Shown here piece after piece: positions 1 through 9,236 of a stretch of DNA of 64,000 bases. The translations under genes were made by a program, and so were the position numbers. The notes under the pieces were generated by a model. The model was not told the DNA's origin and did not search any database. It worked only from the letters and a program-made list of their open reading frames with translations. The first letter of the stretch is position 1. Every line of letters begins with the position of its first letter. Source of the DNA: CAYPGT01 sp964512985 (GTDB lineage: Bacteria > Cyanobacteriota > Vampirovibrionia > LMEP-6097); assembly GCA_964512985.1 (NCBI GenBank), contig CAZELI010000007.1, positions 1 through 64,000 on the forward strand. The letters run 5' to 3'.

Positions 1-2
1 TA

Positions 3-2093
3 AAGGCTTTTCCACACCTTAATTATACTTACGTGCTGTCAAGGGATACTTACCATCAAGAAGATGAAAAAGGTCAAAAAAGAGATGCCTCCGAAGCTAA
101 AGCAAGACAAAGGATACTTACGAATCTTAATCAAGCGCTAAAAGATTTATCGAAAGATCCAAATCTTAAGATAACGATTAAAGACCCTGATCCTAACTCT
201 ATTAGGAAAGTGCCGGCTGTGGGACTTGCAAAATATTCTGCTCCAAGGCTATCAGTGCAAGTAAATGGCTTTAATCAACAGATCTCTATTGAATCTCAAC
301 TTGTTACAGATTATCCTTTTAGGTTTGTATCTAAAACACCTAGATCTCAACCAAATAGTACAAAGTTAGAATCTGATAAAGTTGTGGATTTTGTATTAAA
401 TCATTTAGATAGATTAATTAGTTATGGTACTTTAAAATCTGGTTTTACGGTTGCTGACTTGGATGAGAGCAAGCAGAATTTATTAAAGGAACGTAATACT
501 AATCAGTTGCAAACGATTCGAGATGATAGGAGTCTTGATACTTCTCAACGGCAAACAGCAAGTGTTCTACATGATTTCTTTTGTGAGGAACTCTCATTGG
601 GCGCAATTCAGAATAAATATCCCTCAAGGTTTACTAATTTAGAACCTATAGTTGATCTTATAAAACAATATTTAAATACAGGCCTGGTCACCTTGAATAT
701 GGATGACCTGCAATGGGAGGCTAATAAAACCCATTTACTGATAGATCTTCCTCCAGAAGAATATGAATCATTTAAAATAGCATTAAATAAAGTTAGTAAA
801 GAGAAGCCAGATGCTTTATCGGGTTTTCAAATTATAGTTATACCTCCAGATCTAAGAGGTAAGCAGAGTTTGCATGGAACTACTATTGAGCTAGGTGCTT
901 TTTTAGATTTGTATAAGTATAAATTGGTTACTAATTCTGCTGCTAAAGGACATCATAGAAACCATATGATCGTAATTTCAGATTGGAATTCAGAAAATTT
1001 AGCAAACTCTGTAGCTAATGTTTTAAACAATATGAATGGTAGAAAAGTGGGTTGTATGCTTTTAACTAGCACTGCTTCTTTAAATTCCATAGTAAATAGT
1101 CCCATAACCCCTTTACAGAATTTTGTAGATGTTAATAAGGATAAGCATCCAGGAAAAAAAGCTAAAGATGATGATTCTGATATAGATCTAACAGCTGCTG
1201 AAAAGAATGCCGTCTACTCTCTCAATTTCACAGATAATGATACTGATAGGTCAAGAATCGATGGTTTCGAATTATTATTAAATAACATTATTGCTTATCC
1301 TGAATTTGATATGAAGTTTTTGGATTTCAAGCTTAAGGATTGTACTGAACAGGAACAAAGCATTATACAACAACAGGCGGATTCTAAAAGAGAGCGGTTC
1401 TTACAAAGATTCTGTAATGGTGAAACTCTTGGAGATTTAGTTAAAGCTCCATCAGTGGATGGCAAGCAGAGCTGGAATAGTTATACGTTTAATAAAATGG
1501 TACAACCAGCTATTAGACATCTTCATTCTATAAATAAAGTTTTGAATAGTGAAGAGACTACTATAACTCGTCTTATTACTAAGCTAGAGGGTCGACTGAA
1601 AGACTATACTGATCGAAGTAGAGAAATTACAACTCCTATAAATCAGACACTAACCAATAATAGTTCTAGTAGCACTATAGAACCAAAGCCAGTAGTTTCT
1701 GTTCAACGTCAGTATCCTAAGGGGTTTATACATTATTTAGGCATATTAGATAAACCAGGCGTATTAGCTCTGTTACCTGTCTCCGACGAATTAAAGAATA
1801 AAGTTACTACTGGTGATGCGAGATTAAATTCAGATCAATATGAACAACTGCGAGATTGGATCTATAATGGTAAGCAACCAGTAGAGATTGCTAATAACAA
1901 TAGTGCGTTGCGACTAGAATTTGCGGCTCGATTGCTTCTAGCAGTAGCTAATCCAGAGGATAAGTTACGGGAGAGACCACGAACAAATCAATTTATTGGT
2001 GATGGAGTAACTCTAAGTACTACCAAAGTAGCAGAACTTTTATATGATTTAGGTGTGATTGAAACTAGTAAACAACCAGTAGCAAATAGCTGA
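3..2093 (+). CDS. Unknown large hydrophilic protein, 5' end outside window
   Basis: I do not recognise this protein. The frame is open to the window edge: the codons from position 3 to the first GTG at 33 contain no stop and there is no Shine-Dalgarno sequence before that GTG, so the gene very likely begins upstream and what is seen is a C-terminal part of at least 686 residues. It is hydrophilic, without signal peptide or membrane helix, with a charged low-complexity linker near residue 370-385 (KAKDDDSDID) and an Asn/Ser-rich linker near residue 545. The last 130 residues look like a separate helical domain. It ends about 80 bp before the MATE gene. Codon use resembles its neighbours. Function unknown. 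Confidence 0.75.
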   Translation, partial: KAFPHLNYTYVLSRDTYHQEDEKGQKRDASEAKARQRILTNLNQALKDLSKDPNLKITIKDPDPNSIRKVPAVGLAKYSAPRLSVQVNGFNQQISIESQLVTDYPFRFVSKTPRSQPNSTKLESDKVVDFVLNHLDRLISYGTLKSGFTVADLDESKQNLLKERNTNQLQTIRDDRSLDTSQRQTASVLHDFFCEELSLGAIQNKYPSRFTNLEPIVDLIKQYLNTGLVTLNMDDLQWEANKTHLLIDLPPEEYESFKIALNKVSKEKPDALSGFQIIVIPPDLRGKQSLHGTTIELGAFLDLYKYKLVTNSAAKGHHRNHMIVISDWNSENLANSVANVLNNMNGRKVGCMLLTSTASLNSIVNSPITPLQNFVDVNKDKHPGKKAKDDDSDIDLTAAEKNAVYSLNFTDNDTDRSRIDGFELLLNNIIAYPEFDMKFLDFKLKDCTEQEQSIIQQQADSKRERFLQRFCNGETLGDLVKAPSVDGKQSWNSYTFNKMVQPAIRHLHSINKVLNSEETTITRLITKLEGRLKDYTDRSREITTPINQTLTNNSSSSTIEPKPVVSVQRQYPKGFIHYLGILDKPGVLALLPVSDELKNKVTTGDARLNSDQYEQLRDWIYNGKQPVEIANNNSALRLEFAARLLLAVANPEDKLRERPRTNQFIGDGVTLSTTKVAELLYDLGVIETSKQPVANS

Positions 2094-2176
2094 ATACTTA
2101 TATTAGACGAATTGATAAGCCTATAGCTAATCAATTCCATCAAAATCATCTGTTATTGTTAATATGAGTTTTATTT

Positions 2177-3508
2177 ATGCTTTTGAAATTTAATTCCGAA
2201 CGAACTAAGAGAATCTTTGATTTATCATTACCAATTATTATTGGCATGATTTCTCAGAATACCCTCAACTTAGTAGATACCGCTATGGTGGGACGCTTAG
2301 GAGCAGCTTCGCTTGCAGCAGTGGGTATTTCTTCGATGATGGTGTTCTTGATCCAGTCCTTAATAATAGGAGTGAGTTCAGGTGTACAAGCCATCGCTGC
2401 AAGGAAGAAGGGTGAAGGTAAGTTTCATGAAATAGGTACTGCATTACATGGTGGTTTGATTTTTTCTTTTACTCTGGGACTTCTAGTTACTATTTTATCT
2501 TTGTTTATTTCTGATGGATTGTTTTCCTTGGTGATTGATAACCCTGAAGTTAAGATTCTAGCTAAAGATTACTTCGATATAAGGATGGCAGTGACTGTGT
2601 TTGCGGTGGCGAATTTTGCCTTCAGGGGATTTTGGACGGCGATAGATGCTTCTAAAACTTATATGAAAGCATTGGTCATTATGCATATGGTTAATATTAT
2701 TCTGAATTATGCATTGATTTTTGGTAATTGGGGATTTCCTGCTATGGGAGTTAAGGGTTCATCTTTAGCTACTGCTATTTCTGTGGTCTTGGGTACCTTA
2801 ATATATTTCTGGAGTATGTTTAAGAAGTCCAAGAAATTAAATTTGGATTTTAAGATTCCAACTTTCTTAGAAATAAAAATATTAAGCCAAATATCCATGG
2901 TTAGTGGCTTTGAGTCAATGATTACTATGTCAAATATAATTGCGCAGTATTGGCTAATCGGTAAGATCGGTGTCACTGAGCTTGCTGCTATTAATATATT
3001 GATGAGTATTATGCTTGTTGTTTTGCTGCCAGCAATTGGCTTTGGTATTAGCTTGGCTACTTTAGCGGGGCAGGCTTTGGGTAAGGGTGATTTAGATGAT
3101 TCTTATAATTGGGGATGGGATGTAACTAAGCTAGGCTTCTTTTGTTTTATAGTAGTGTCATTGCCACTAGCGATTGTGCCAGAGGCTATTATTAGGATTT
3201 TTACTAATGATCCAGCTGTGATTAGTACCGCTGCTCCGATACTTAGAATTATGGGTTTTACTTTACCACTTGAAATGGTTGGCTTTATTTTTATGGATGC
3301 CTTTAAAGGGGTCGGTGATTCTAAGACTGCTCTAAAAGTATCTTTCATTATGCAATGGATTTACTTCTCTCCTATTGCTTTGATTCTAGTTTTTGTTTTT
3401 CATTGGGGTCTACTCTCTGTCTGGCTTGCACAAACCAGCTATCATTCACTCCAGAGTCTATGGTTGATTTGGAGCTGGAAACAAAGGAAGTGGCAAACCA
3501 GTGGATGA
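2177..3508 (+). CDS. MATE family multidrug/Na+ efflux transporter
   Basis: Twelve hydrophobic segments over 443 residues fit the MATE family, inner-membrane antiporters that expel cationic drugs or metabolites in exchange for H+ or Na+. The first helix region reads PIIIGMISQNTLNLVDTAMVG, which is typical for the family, and its pseudo-repeat around residue 240-260 (SGFESMITMSNIIAQYWLIGKIG) marks the start of the second six-helix bundle. The length is normal (440-460). The gene is followed after 12 bp by the convergent Fic gene, and no terminator hairpin is visible between them. The substrate cannot be told from sequence. Confidence 0.92.
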   Translation: MLLKFNSERTKRIFDLSLPIIIGMISQNTLNLVDTAMVGRLGAASLAAVGISSMMVFLIQSLIIGVSSGVQAIAARKKGEGKFHEIGTALHGGLIFSFTLGLLVTILSLFISDGLFSLVIDNPEVKILAKDYFDIRMAVTVFAVANFAFRGFWTAIDASKTYMKALVIMHMVNIILNYALIFGNWGFPAMGVKGSSLATAISVVLGTLIYFWSMFKKSKKLNLDFKIPTFLEIKILSQISMVSGFESMITMSNIIAQYWLIGKIGVTELAAINILMSIMLVVLLPAIGFGISLATLAGQALGKGDLDDSYNWGWDVTKLGFFCFIVVSLPLAIVPEAIIRIFTNDPAVISTAAPILRIMGFTLPLEMVGFIFMDAFKGVGDSKTALKVSFIMQWIYFSPIALILVFVFHWGLLSVWLAQTSYHSLQSLWLIWSWKQRKWQTSG

Positions 3509-3520
3509 CGAAATAAAGTA

Positions 3521-4549
3521 TTATTTCAATTTATAGTAAGTAAGCTTCCCTTTACCGAGTTTTTCTATAATTCCTAAATCAAGTAATTTCTTGAAATCAA
3601 GACTGCGAGTGGCTTTTGCACGGTCGGTTATGTTGGAATAAAGTTTGTCATTGATATAACCATGCTCTTCAATATATTTGATTAGTTTTTTATGATGGAT
3701 TGCAAGTTGGGTTTCTGGATTAATGGATAATTTATTTAATTCTTTACTGACACGAAGTAATTCATCAATTATTCCATCAGTAAAATATTCTAACCATTCT
3801 GTAAAATCCACGGAGTCTTTCACATCATAATAGTTTCCTAGCACACCTACTTTTTGGAAATATTTACTTACGTTTCTGTTGTAATAATTTTCAAAGCTAA
3901 AAAGATTAAAAGTATTCAAGCCTAAATTCGCGAGTAAATGTTTGGTCATTAACCTAGTAGTGCGTCCATTACCATCAATAAATGGATGAATGATAACTAA
4001 CTGTTTATGAAAGATTCCACTTAAGATTAGAAAGTCAATCTTAGACTGGTTTTGATTGATGTAAGCAATTAACTCAGTCATAAGATTTTTGACATCATCA
4101 TGATCAGGAGGCCAGTAGATAGTCTTGCCTATATTAGGATTATTCACAAACACAGGCTCTTTGCGAATTTTGCCTAAATTATTTTTAGAGATAAGTTTAT
4201 CCATCACGATTTTTTGTATTTCTAAGACAAGCTTCAAATCCAATAAATTATTTTTAGATACAGGTATTTTTTTCAAATATTCTAAAGCGCCGTTATAATT
4301 CAAAACCTCTTGTTCAGTATCTCTAATGTTAGTAGGTTTATTTTTCAGAATTCGCTTTACCTCAGTTAAAGGTAAGGGGTTACCTTCTATAGAGGTAGAT
4401 GAGTAAGAGGAGTTTACGTTAGCAATGTTCTCTAGCTCTAATAAAATTGGTTTAGGAAAACTTTTATGGTTAAGCTCATATCGAAGAACCGCTATATGTT
4501 TAATATTTTCTAGGAGTTTTGAGCTAATAGTATATTTTGGCTTAAACAT
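3521..4549 (-). CDS. Fic family protein (probable AMPylase) with inhibitory helix and winged-helix tail
   Basis: The canonical Fic motif HPFIDGNGRTTR lies at about residues 188-199. The catalytic His and the phosphate-binding loop are intact, so transfer of AMP (or another nucleotide part) to a protein hydroxyl is expected. The motif STSIEGN at about residues 51-57 fits the autoinhibitory (S/T)xxxE(G/N) helix, N-terminal to the core as in class II Fic proteins. The last 40 residues (RAKATRSLDFKKLLDLGIIEKLG) look like a winged helix, as in the common SoFic-like architecture. The length (342) is normal. A TATAAT box ends 6 nt before the ATG, so the mRNA is probably leaderless. The target protein is unknown. 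Confidence 0.93.
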   Translation of the reverse strand: MFKPKYTISSKLLENIKHIAVLRYELNHKSFPKPILLELENIANVNSSYSSTSIEGNPLPLTEVKRILKNKPTNIRDTEQEVLNYNGALEYLKKIPVSKNNLLDLKLVLEIQKIVMDKLISKNNLGKIRKEPVFVNNPNIGKTIYWPPDHDDVKNLMTELIAYINQNQSKIDFLILSGIFHKQLVIIHPFIDGNGRTTRLMTKHLLANLGLNTFNLFSFENYYNRNVSKYFQKVGVLGNYYDVKDSVDFTEWLEYFTDGIIDELLRVSKELNKLSINPETQLAIHHKKLIKYIEEHGYINDKLYSNITDRAKATRSLDFKKLLDLGIIEKLGKGKLTYYKLK

Positions 4550-4555
4550 TATATT

Positions 4556-4561
4556 ATTATA
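4556..4561 (-). promoter_or_regulatory. -10 box of the Fic gene, leaderless arrangement
   Basis: Read on the minus strand, TATAAT is followed by AATATA and then the ATG of the Fic gene. With initiation about 7 nt downstream of the -10 hexamer, the transcript would start at or next to the A of ATG. There is no Shine-Dalgarno sequence. No convincing -35 hexamer is seen at 17 nt. Confidence 0.5.
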
Positions 4562-4633
4562 CCCTGGAATAGACCAATATTAGACGAATATTAGGCGAAT
4601 TGATAAAGGGATTCTTGGTGTATTCCTAATACA

Positions 4634-4663
4634 TTGACGCGCCAACAGCTATTATGTTAATAT
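4634..4663 (+). promoter_or_regulatory. Sigma-70-type promoter of the 192-residue gene, leaderless
   Basis: TTGACG (4634-4639), an 18-nt spacer, then TAATAT (4658-4663), then ATTGTT and the ATG at 4670. The expected start site coincides with the start codon. The six bases between -10 and ATG are identical to those before the ATPase gene at 48803. Confidence 0.6.
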
Positions 4664-4669
4664 ATTGTT

Positions 4670-5248
4670 ATGTTATTAAATAATTATATTGCCAAAATTT
4701 TCAATGCTGCTATTAACGATCCTAGCGATTCTAAGGCCCCTATCGTAGGAGTTCTTCAATGGTTGAACGAGGTACTCTCTATTGATTTTGCTGAGCTAGC
4801 TCTCGATAAAGATACCAAGGAAGTAATAAGAACCCAAATGCGACTATTAGCTGAAGAGCAAATTGACCCAAAAATTAACACTCTGGAGGTATTACGTCGT
4901 TATGCTGTCAAGGGTATCGATAATATTAGAATTGAAGCTTTGAAAGTTATTTGTAGATTGGAAGATAAAGAAGCTTACCCTCTAGTTTTAGAATCGTTAA
5001 GAGATAGTTCCAATAGTCAGCAACTTCGAAATCAAGCGTTGATAACTTTATATGGTTTAGATCCAAGCTTCAAGGAAAAGTCTACTCGAGAGATATTTGA
5101 GGCTTTAATCAATGATTCTCCTGATTTATATAGTAGTTTAGGATTAATTTTAAACTCAAGTCTAAAGGCTTCGAAAGTGTCTAGTGATATCGAGCTTAGC
5201 AATTTTTTAGAATCAATGCTTAAAAATTTGAAATCAAAAACTCAGTAA
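4670..5248 (+). CDS. Small alpha-helical protein with HEAT-like repeats, unknown function
   Basis: The 192 residues are almost wholly helical. The middle (about residues 65-150) shows degenerate HEAT-like helical pairs (VKGIDNIRIEALKVICRLED, then AYPLVLESLRDSSNSQQLRNQALITLYGL). No signal peptide or membrane helix is present. It reads towards, and overlaps by 7 bp, the 3' end of the large coiled-coil/nuclease-like gene. It has its own promoter directly before the ATG. HEAT-like proteins occur among immunity proteins of polymorphic toxins, so a partner role for its convergent neighbour is possible, but immunity genes usually run in the same direction as the toxin gene. Weak inference only. Confidence 0.75.
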   Translation: MLLNNYIAKIFNAAINDPSDSKAPIVGVLQWLNEVLSIDFAELALDKDTKEVIRTQMRLLAEEQIDPKINTLEVLRRYAVKGIDNIRIEALKVICRLEDKEAYPLVLESLRDSSNSQQLRNQALITLYGLDPSFKEKSTREIFEALINDSPDLYSSLGLILNSSLKASKVSSDIELSNFLESMLKNLKSKTQ

Positions 5249-8200
5249 ACAAGAATAGCTTGCTCTAATACCTGCATCTGTTGTGGTGGTAGTGTAAATA
5301 TTGGTCTATTACTATCTAGCCTAATATCTCCTATTCTACTGTGATGTATGATCACGGCAGACCTTATATCTATAGTGCGATATTGTGCCATTACAGGAAT
5401 CTCATTAGCAATATCAGATAAGGACATGCCACTTAAATTAATTGCATTATTGCCTTTTCTGCTTATCGATTGTTTTTGACCAGCGCTATCTGTGTAAGTA
5501 GCTTGTGTTTCATAATTATTATCAACTCCTGTATTCGATGATTTAGCTTGAATAACCATATAATCATCACTATTCAACTGTACTATCGCATCTATTCCCA
5601 TAGAATCTAATCCTGAAGTCGTATTCACTGTAGTCTCTGTAGGAGCATAAGCACGAATAAATCCAGAAGCTTTAGCTATTTCTAAGCCAGCTTGTAATCT
5701 TAACTCATGAAAAGTACCGATAGTATCTCCTTCTTTATTTGCTTTCAATCCTTTACTTATAGTGTCTGCTTGCTCTCTAGTTAGCTGATCAGATGTCAGT
5801 GCTTTTAATACGGCTTCTCTATTTGATTCATGTTTAACCACTCGGTTAACAGCTTCTACTAAAGTTTTTGCTGCTTCCGGGGTAATATTAGGATTAATTC
5901 TTTGTAAGTTAGCTAGAGTCGTGTTCACATCTTGTTGTTTTATTCTTACTTGCTCTTCTTGAGCTCGTCTAGCTTGTTCCTTAGCACGTATTTTCTCTAC
6001 CGCTTGCCTAGTAGTTTCTAAATCTTTCATCTGTTGTCTGATATGGTGATCAACTTGCTGAGATGCTTGAGGTGCATGAAATCCAGTAATTTCTTCTTTA
6101 TGAGCAACCTGGATACTTTTTAGTGTTGCTTCTAAGTCTTTTGGACTTCCATTAGTGGCTGTGCTTTGTGCAATGGCTAGATTTATCTGTTCGATTGTCA
6201 GATCTGTCATTGCTTGAATCTCTTGTGGATTACTAAGTTTAGGAGGAGCTATAACTTGACTACTATTACTCACTTGCTTTAACGGATCTGTCTTGGGATC
6301 ACGGTTGACGTTATCCTTATAGTTTTTATGGAAATTTACCATATCTTCATCGGTAATTAAGCCTTTTTGTTGTAATTCATCTAAAGCCTGTTTATAGTCA
6401 TCGTCAGTTTTAGCATTTTCTATTTTCTGCTTAATAAGACTCTTCAATACTTCTTTATGAGCTTGCTTAGCTTCAGAAACTGGGCTGCCGGATTCTTGTT
6501 TAACTTTAGAAGTTGCAACACTCTCAGCTACTAACTCTTGTTTAGCTCGTCTTAAATGATATTCTTCGGGAGACATTTTAGTTCCATCAGGTCTAATCGG
6601 ATCTATAGGTCTTTCGTTATTAGCATGATATTCTTCTTCAGCGACTTTTTCTCTGGCTATTTTCTTAGCTATAGGATCTCCTTTTTTAAGAGCTTCAGCG
6701 GTTTGTGGATTAATACTCGCAGTACCCGACTTAATACCTTCGGGAGAGATTTCAACAGTAGTTTGTCCTGGAATATTAGATGGTAATGAAGAGTCTACGG
6801 TGACTGGTATTTTGGGCTTAGTTTCATCTCGAGGTACTGGTTGAGCAATACCATCCCATCCATTTTTTGTATCTTGGACTCTAGGTCTATTTCTTGCAAG
6901 AGAACTACCAATCTTGTCTCCTATTACTACCTGGGTGAGTGTCTCAGCAAGTTGATGTGAATCAATTTTGCCTTTTTCTAAATAAGTAATAGCTAGTGCC
7001 GTTCCTGCATCTGATAATTTTTCGGCTGTTTCTATTGCTGCTTGTCTGGTCATGCCTTTGGCAGCTTCTTTCATAGCGCCAGATTGAAGACCTATTAAGC
7101 CGCCGAGCATGCCAGATCCTGTGTTGATACTTAGAGATTTAACCATCGCGGCAGGGCTAAGATCTCGTTCTTCCATAAATTTATCTTTATCGGTTCTGCC
7201 AGATTTGTTAAATTCTATCTCTGCTCTTACTCTTTGTTCTAGTAAACTAGTAGTAGAGGTAAGCAATGAAGCTCCTGCTGTTGATCCTAGAGTGGAGTGT
7301 AAAGCACTATAGCCTTTACTAGTTAAAGATTTGGCTAAACCAATTCCTGAACCACCTCCTAAGGCACTCAAGAAAGCAGTACGAAGATTATCATCTACCT
7401 GGTCTAATGTTTTACTATAAGCTTTCGATGCACTATCTCCAAAAACATTTCTATCAACTTCCGCATTCATGATATCTATAGCCGTGCCCGCTGCAAAACC
7501 TGAAAGAGTGCCACCGCCAATCATAGTACCAGCAGCTGTTAAGCTCATTCCTCCAGTAGCTGGTGCTAAGGCAATTGCTGCTCCTGTTGCTACAGTACCT
7601 ATGGCTACGTTTTTAGCCACCACCACAGAAGACTCTTTAAATTTCTGATGAAACTTATCTAACTCTTGATTAACATTACTATATGCTGATTGCAACTCTG
7701 TATTATTGGCTTGAAATTCTTTCGATGCAAGGGTTTGAGTCATATTAATAAGCTTAGTTGCTTCTTGATACCGACCTTGTTTTACCATTGAATCTGCTGC
7801 CGTTCTGGCTTCTTGTATTTTATCTTTTTGTTGTTGAAAATTTGTTAATCTAATTTCTTCTGTGGATTTAGTACGTTCTAATTCTTTAGTATGTCCACCC
7901 CAGCTAGCAGCCCATCCAGAGTTTTTTAGATCATGATTGGTATCAGATAAATTACTACGTACCCCACCTTCAAGTGTACCGAATCTATCTTTTTGCTTAT
8001 TTAAACTATCCACAGCTTTCTGAGTTTCTTTATATGATTTTTCTTCTGTAGCATTACGTGTAAACTCTCTTGCTGACAGGTCTTTAGCAGTTTGCTCTGC
8101 TTCTGGTGTCTCAGTACTAGCAAGAATAGCTCTTCTACCTTCATAAATATCTCTTGCAGCACTTAGATCTCCAGAGTTAGCGAGTTTGGTAATTCGATCA

Positions 8201-9069
8201 TGTGCCTGAAATAATCTTTGAGTTTCTCTTACTAATCTTTCTTGTTGTACAGATAGAAGAGTACTTTGTTCCATAAGCTTTAGACTACCTTGTGAATATA
8301 TGCCTCCTAGCTCTTCTTTTCTTTGCTCTATAGCATTCTTCTGTGCTTCAAGTTGTGTAATAGCTGCTCTATTAGTGTTGATAGTTGTTTGAAGTCCTGA
8401 TCTTGCTCTAGTAATTAAAGCTTGATCGCTAATTTCAGAGCCATTTTCAGCTAACATCCTTGGAGCATTTAGGTTAGCTTGTTTAAGTTTTGTACTATTT
8501 AATTCTTTTAAAGTTAAGTTACCTTGCAATAATGCAGTCGCTTTCTCTGTTTCGCCAGCTCTAGCTAATTCACTAGCTTCTACTTGGCGAACTAATAATT
8601 TTGTTCTTGCATCTAAATTTTCTTTTAGTTCTTTGAATTCTTTAATGTCTCCATTGACATTTTCAGGTGTATATTTATCACGTATTGTTTGACGTATTGT
8701 TTCAATGGCTCTAGCATTTTTTATGATCCTTACAGTTTGAACTCTTTGAGCATTTGCTAAATTATCACTAGAATTTGATATAGATTTTTGAGTACCTTTG
8801 TCTATCCCTTCAGGTTCGGAGCTAGTACTCTTCATTATTGCTTGCGCTCGACTCGGTGGGCTTGGTGGAGGGTTAGCTGTCCCAAACTTAGGACTAGTCC
8901 CTGTATCATTAGAAGTTGGTGCAGTTGGTTTTTCAGAAGATTGCTCTGCTTTAGTTTTTGCTTCCTCTAATATTTTTTTTGCTTTCGCAGCGGCTTCTTG
9001 TTCTCGTCGTAAACGATCAGCAGCATCTCGCGGTGAATCACCAGTTGATAATGATAAATTGGCTGCCAA
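5242..9069 (-). CDS. Giant coiled-coil protein with C-terminal PD-(D/E)xK-like nuclease domain
   Basis: 1275 residues. About residues 1-480 are charged coiled coil with a Pro/Ser-rich linker near 45-90. About 485-545 is a Gly/Ala-rich hydrophobic stretch (VATGAAIALAPATGGMSLTAAG), as seen before the toxin domains of large effector proteins. Further coiled coil follows. Near residues 795-855 lies EEEYH with a later KQELVAES, loosely like a degenerate zinc-peptidase motif. The last 150 residues hold a conserved-looking Glu (FHELRLQAGLEIA), GIDAIVQ and then VIQAKSS, the D...(E/Q)xK pattern of restriction-endonuclease-fold domains. No N-terminal signal peptide. The start is TTG, fixed by a strong GGAGG 7 nt upstream. 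It may be a polymorphic toxin or effector, or a DNA-processing protein; no immunity gene is obvious. Confidence 0.8.
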   Translation of the reverse strand: MAANLSLSTGDSPRDAADRLRREQEAAAKAKKILEEAKTKAEQSSEKPTAPTSNDTGTSPKFGTANPPPSPPSRAQAIMKSTSSEPEGIDKGTQKSISNSSDNLANAQRVQTVRIIKNARAIETIRQTIRDKYTPENVNGDIKEFKELKENLDARTKLLVRQVEASELARAGETEKATALLQGNLTLKELNSTKLKQANLNAPRMLAENGSEISDQALITRARSGLQTTINTNRAAITQLEAQKNAIEQRKEELGGIYSQGSLKLMEQSTLLSVQQERLVRETQRLFQAHDRITKLANSGDLSAARDIYEGRRAILASTETPEAEQTAKDLSAREFTRNATEEKSYKETQKAVDSLNKQKDRFGTLEGGVRSNLSDTNHDLKNSGWAASWGGHTKELERTKSTEEIRLTNFQQQKDKIQEARTAADSMVKQGRYQEATKLINMTQTLASKEFQANNTELQSAYSNVNQELDKFHQKFKESSVVVAKNVAIGTVATGAAIALAPATGGMSLTAAGTMIGGGTLSGFAAGTAIDIMNAEVDRNVFGDSASKAYSKTLDQVDDNLRTAFLSALGGGSGIGLAKSLTSKGYSALHSTLGSTAGASLLTSTTSLLEQRVRAEIEFNKSGRTDKDKFMEERDLSPAAMVKSLSINTGSGMLGGLIGLQSGAMKEAAKGMTRQAAIETAEKLSDAGTALAITYLEKGKIDSHQLAETLTQVVIGDKIGSSLARNRPRVQDTKNGWDGIAQPVPRDETKPKIPVTVDSSLPSNIPGQTTVEISPEGIKSGTASINPQTAEALKKGDPIAKKIAREKVAEEEYHANNERPIDPIRPDGTKMSPEEYHLRRAKQELVAESVATSKVKQESGSPVSEAKQAHKEVLKSLIKQKIENAKTDDDYKQALDELQQKGLITDEDMVNFHKNYKDNVNRDPKTDPLKQVSNSSQVIAPPKLSNPQEIQAMTDLTIEQINLAIAQSTATNGSPKDLEATLKSIQVAHKEEITGFHAPQASQQVDHHIRQQMKDLETTRQAVEKIRAKEQARRAQEEQVRIKQQDVNTTLANLQRINPNITPEAAKTLVEAVNRVVKHESNREAVLKALTSDQLTREQADTISKGLKANKEGDTIGTFHELRLQAGLEIAKASGFIRAYAPTETTVNTTSGLDSMGIDAIVQLNSDDYMVIQAKSSNTGVDNNYETQATYTDSAGQKQSISRKGNNAINLSGMSLSDIANEIPVMAQYRTIDIRSAVIIHHSRIGDIRLDSNRPIFTLPPQQMQVLEQAILVY

Positions 9070-9236
9070 GTATTCCCTCCTTGAGCTAATCCATGAAAGC
9101 GACGACTTTCATGACACAATTCTATTATCTTACCCTCTGGTTAACTTATGATTAAGATATTTGATTACAAAGAAGCAGAATTATCAAGTTTGATAAGAGT
9201 TTTTATAGGAATTCTTGATAGAATCAACCCCAATAA

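Noticed and set aside
8798..9151. Open frame opposite the start of the giant coiled-coil gene
   Set aside because: The minus-strand gene has coiled-coil codon structure and a good TTG start with GGAGG; the plus frame has no initiation signal or family match.
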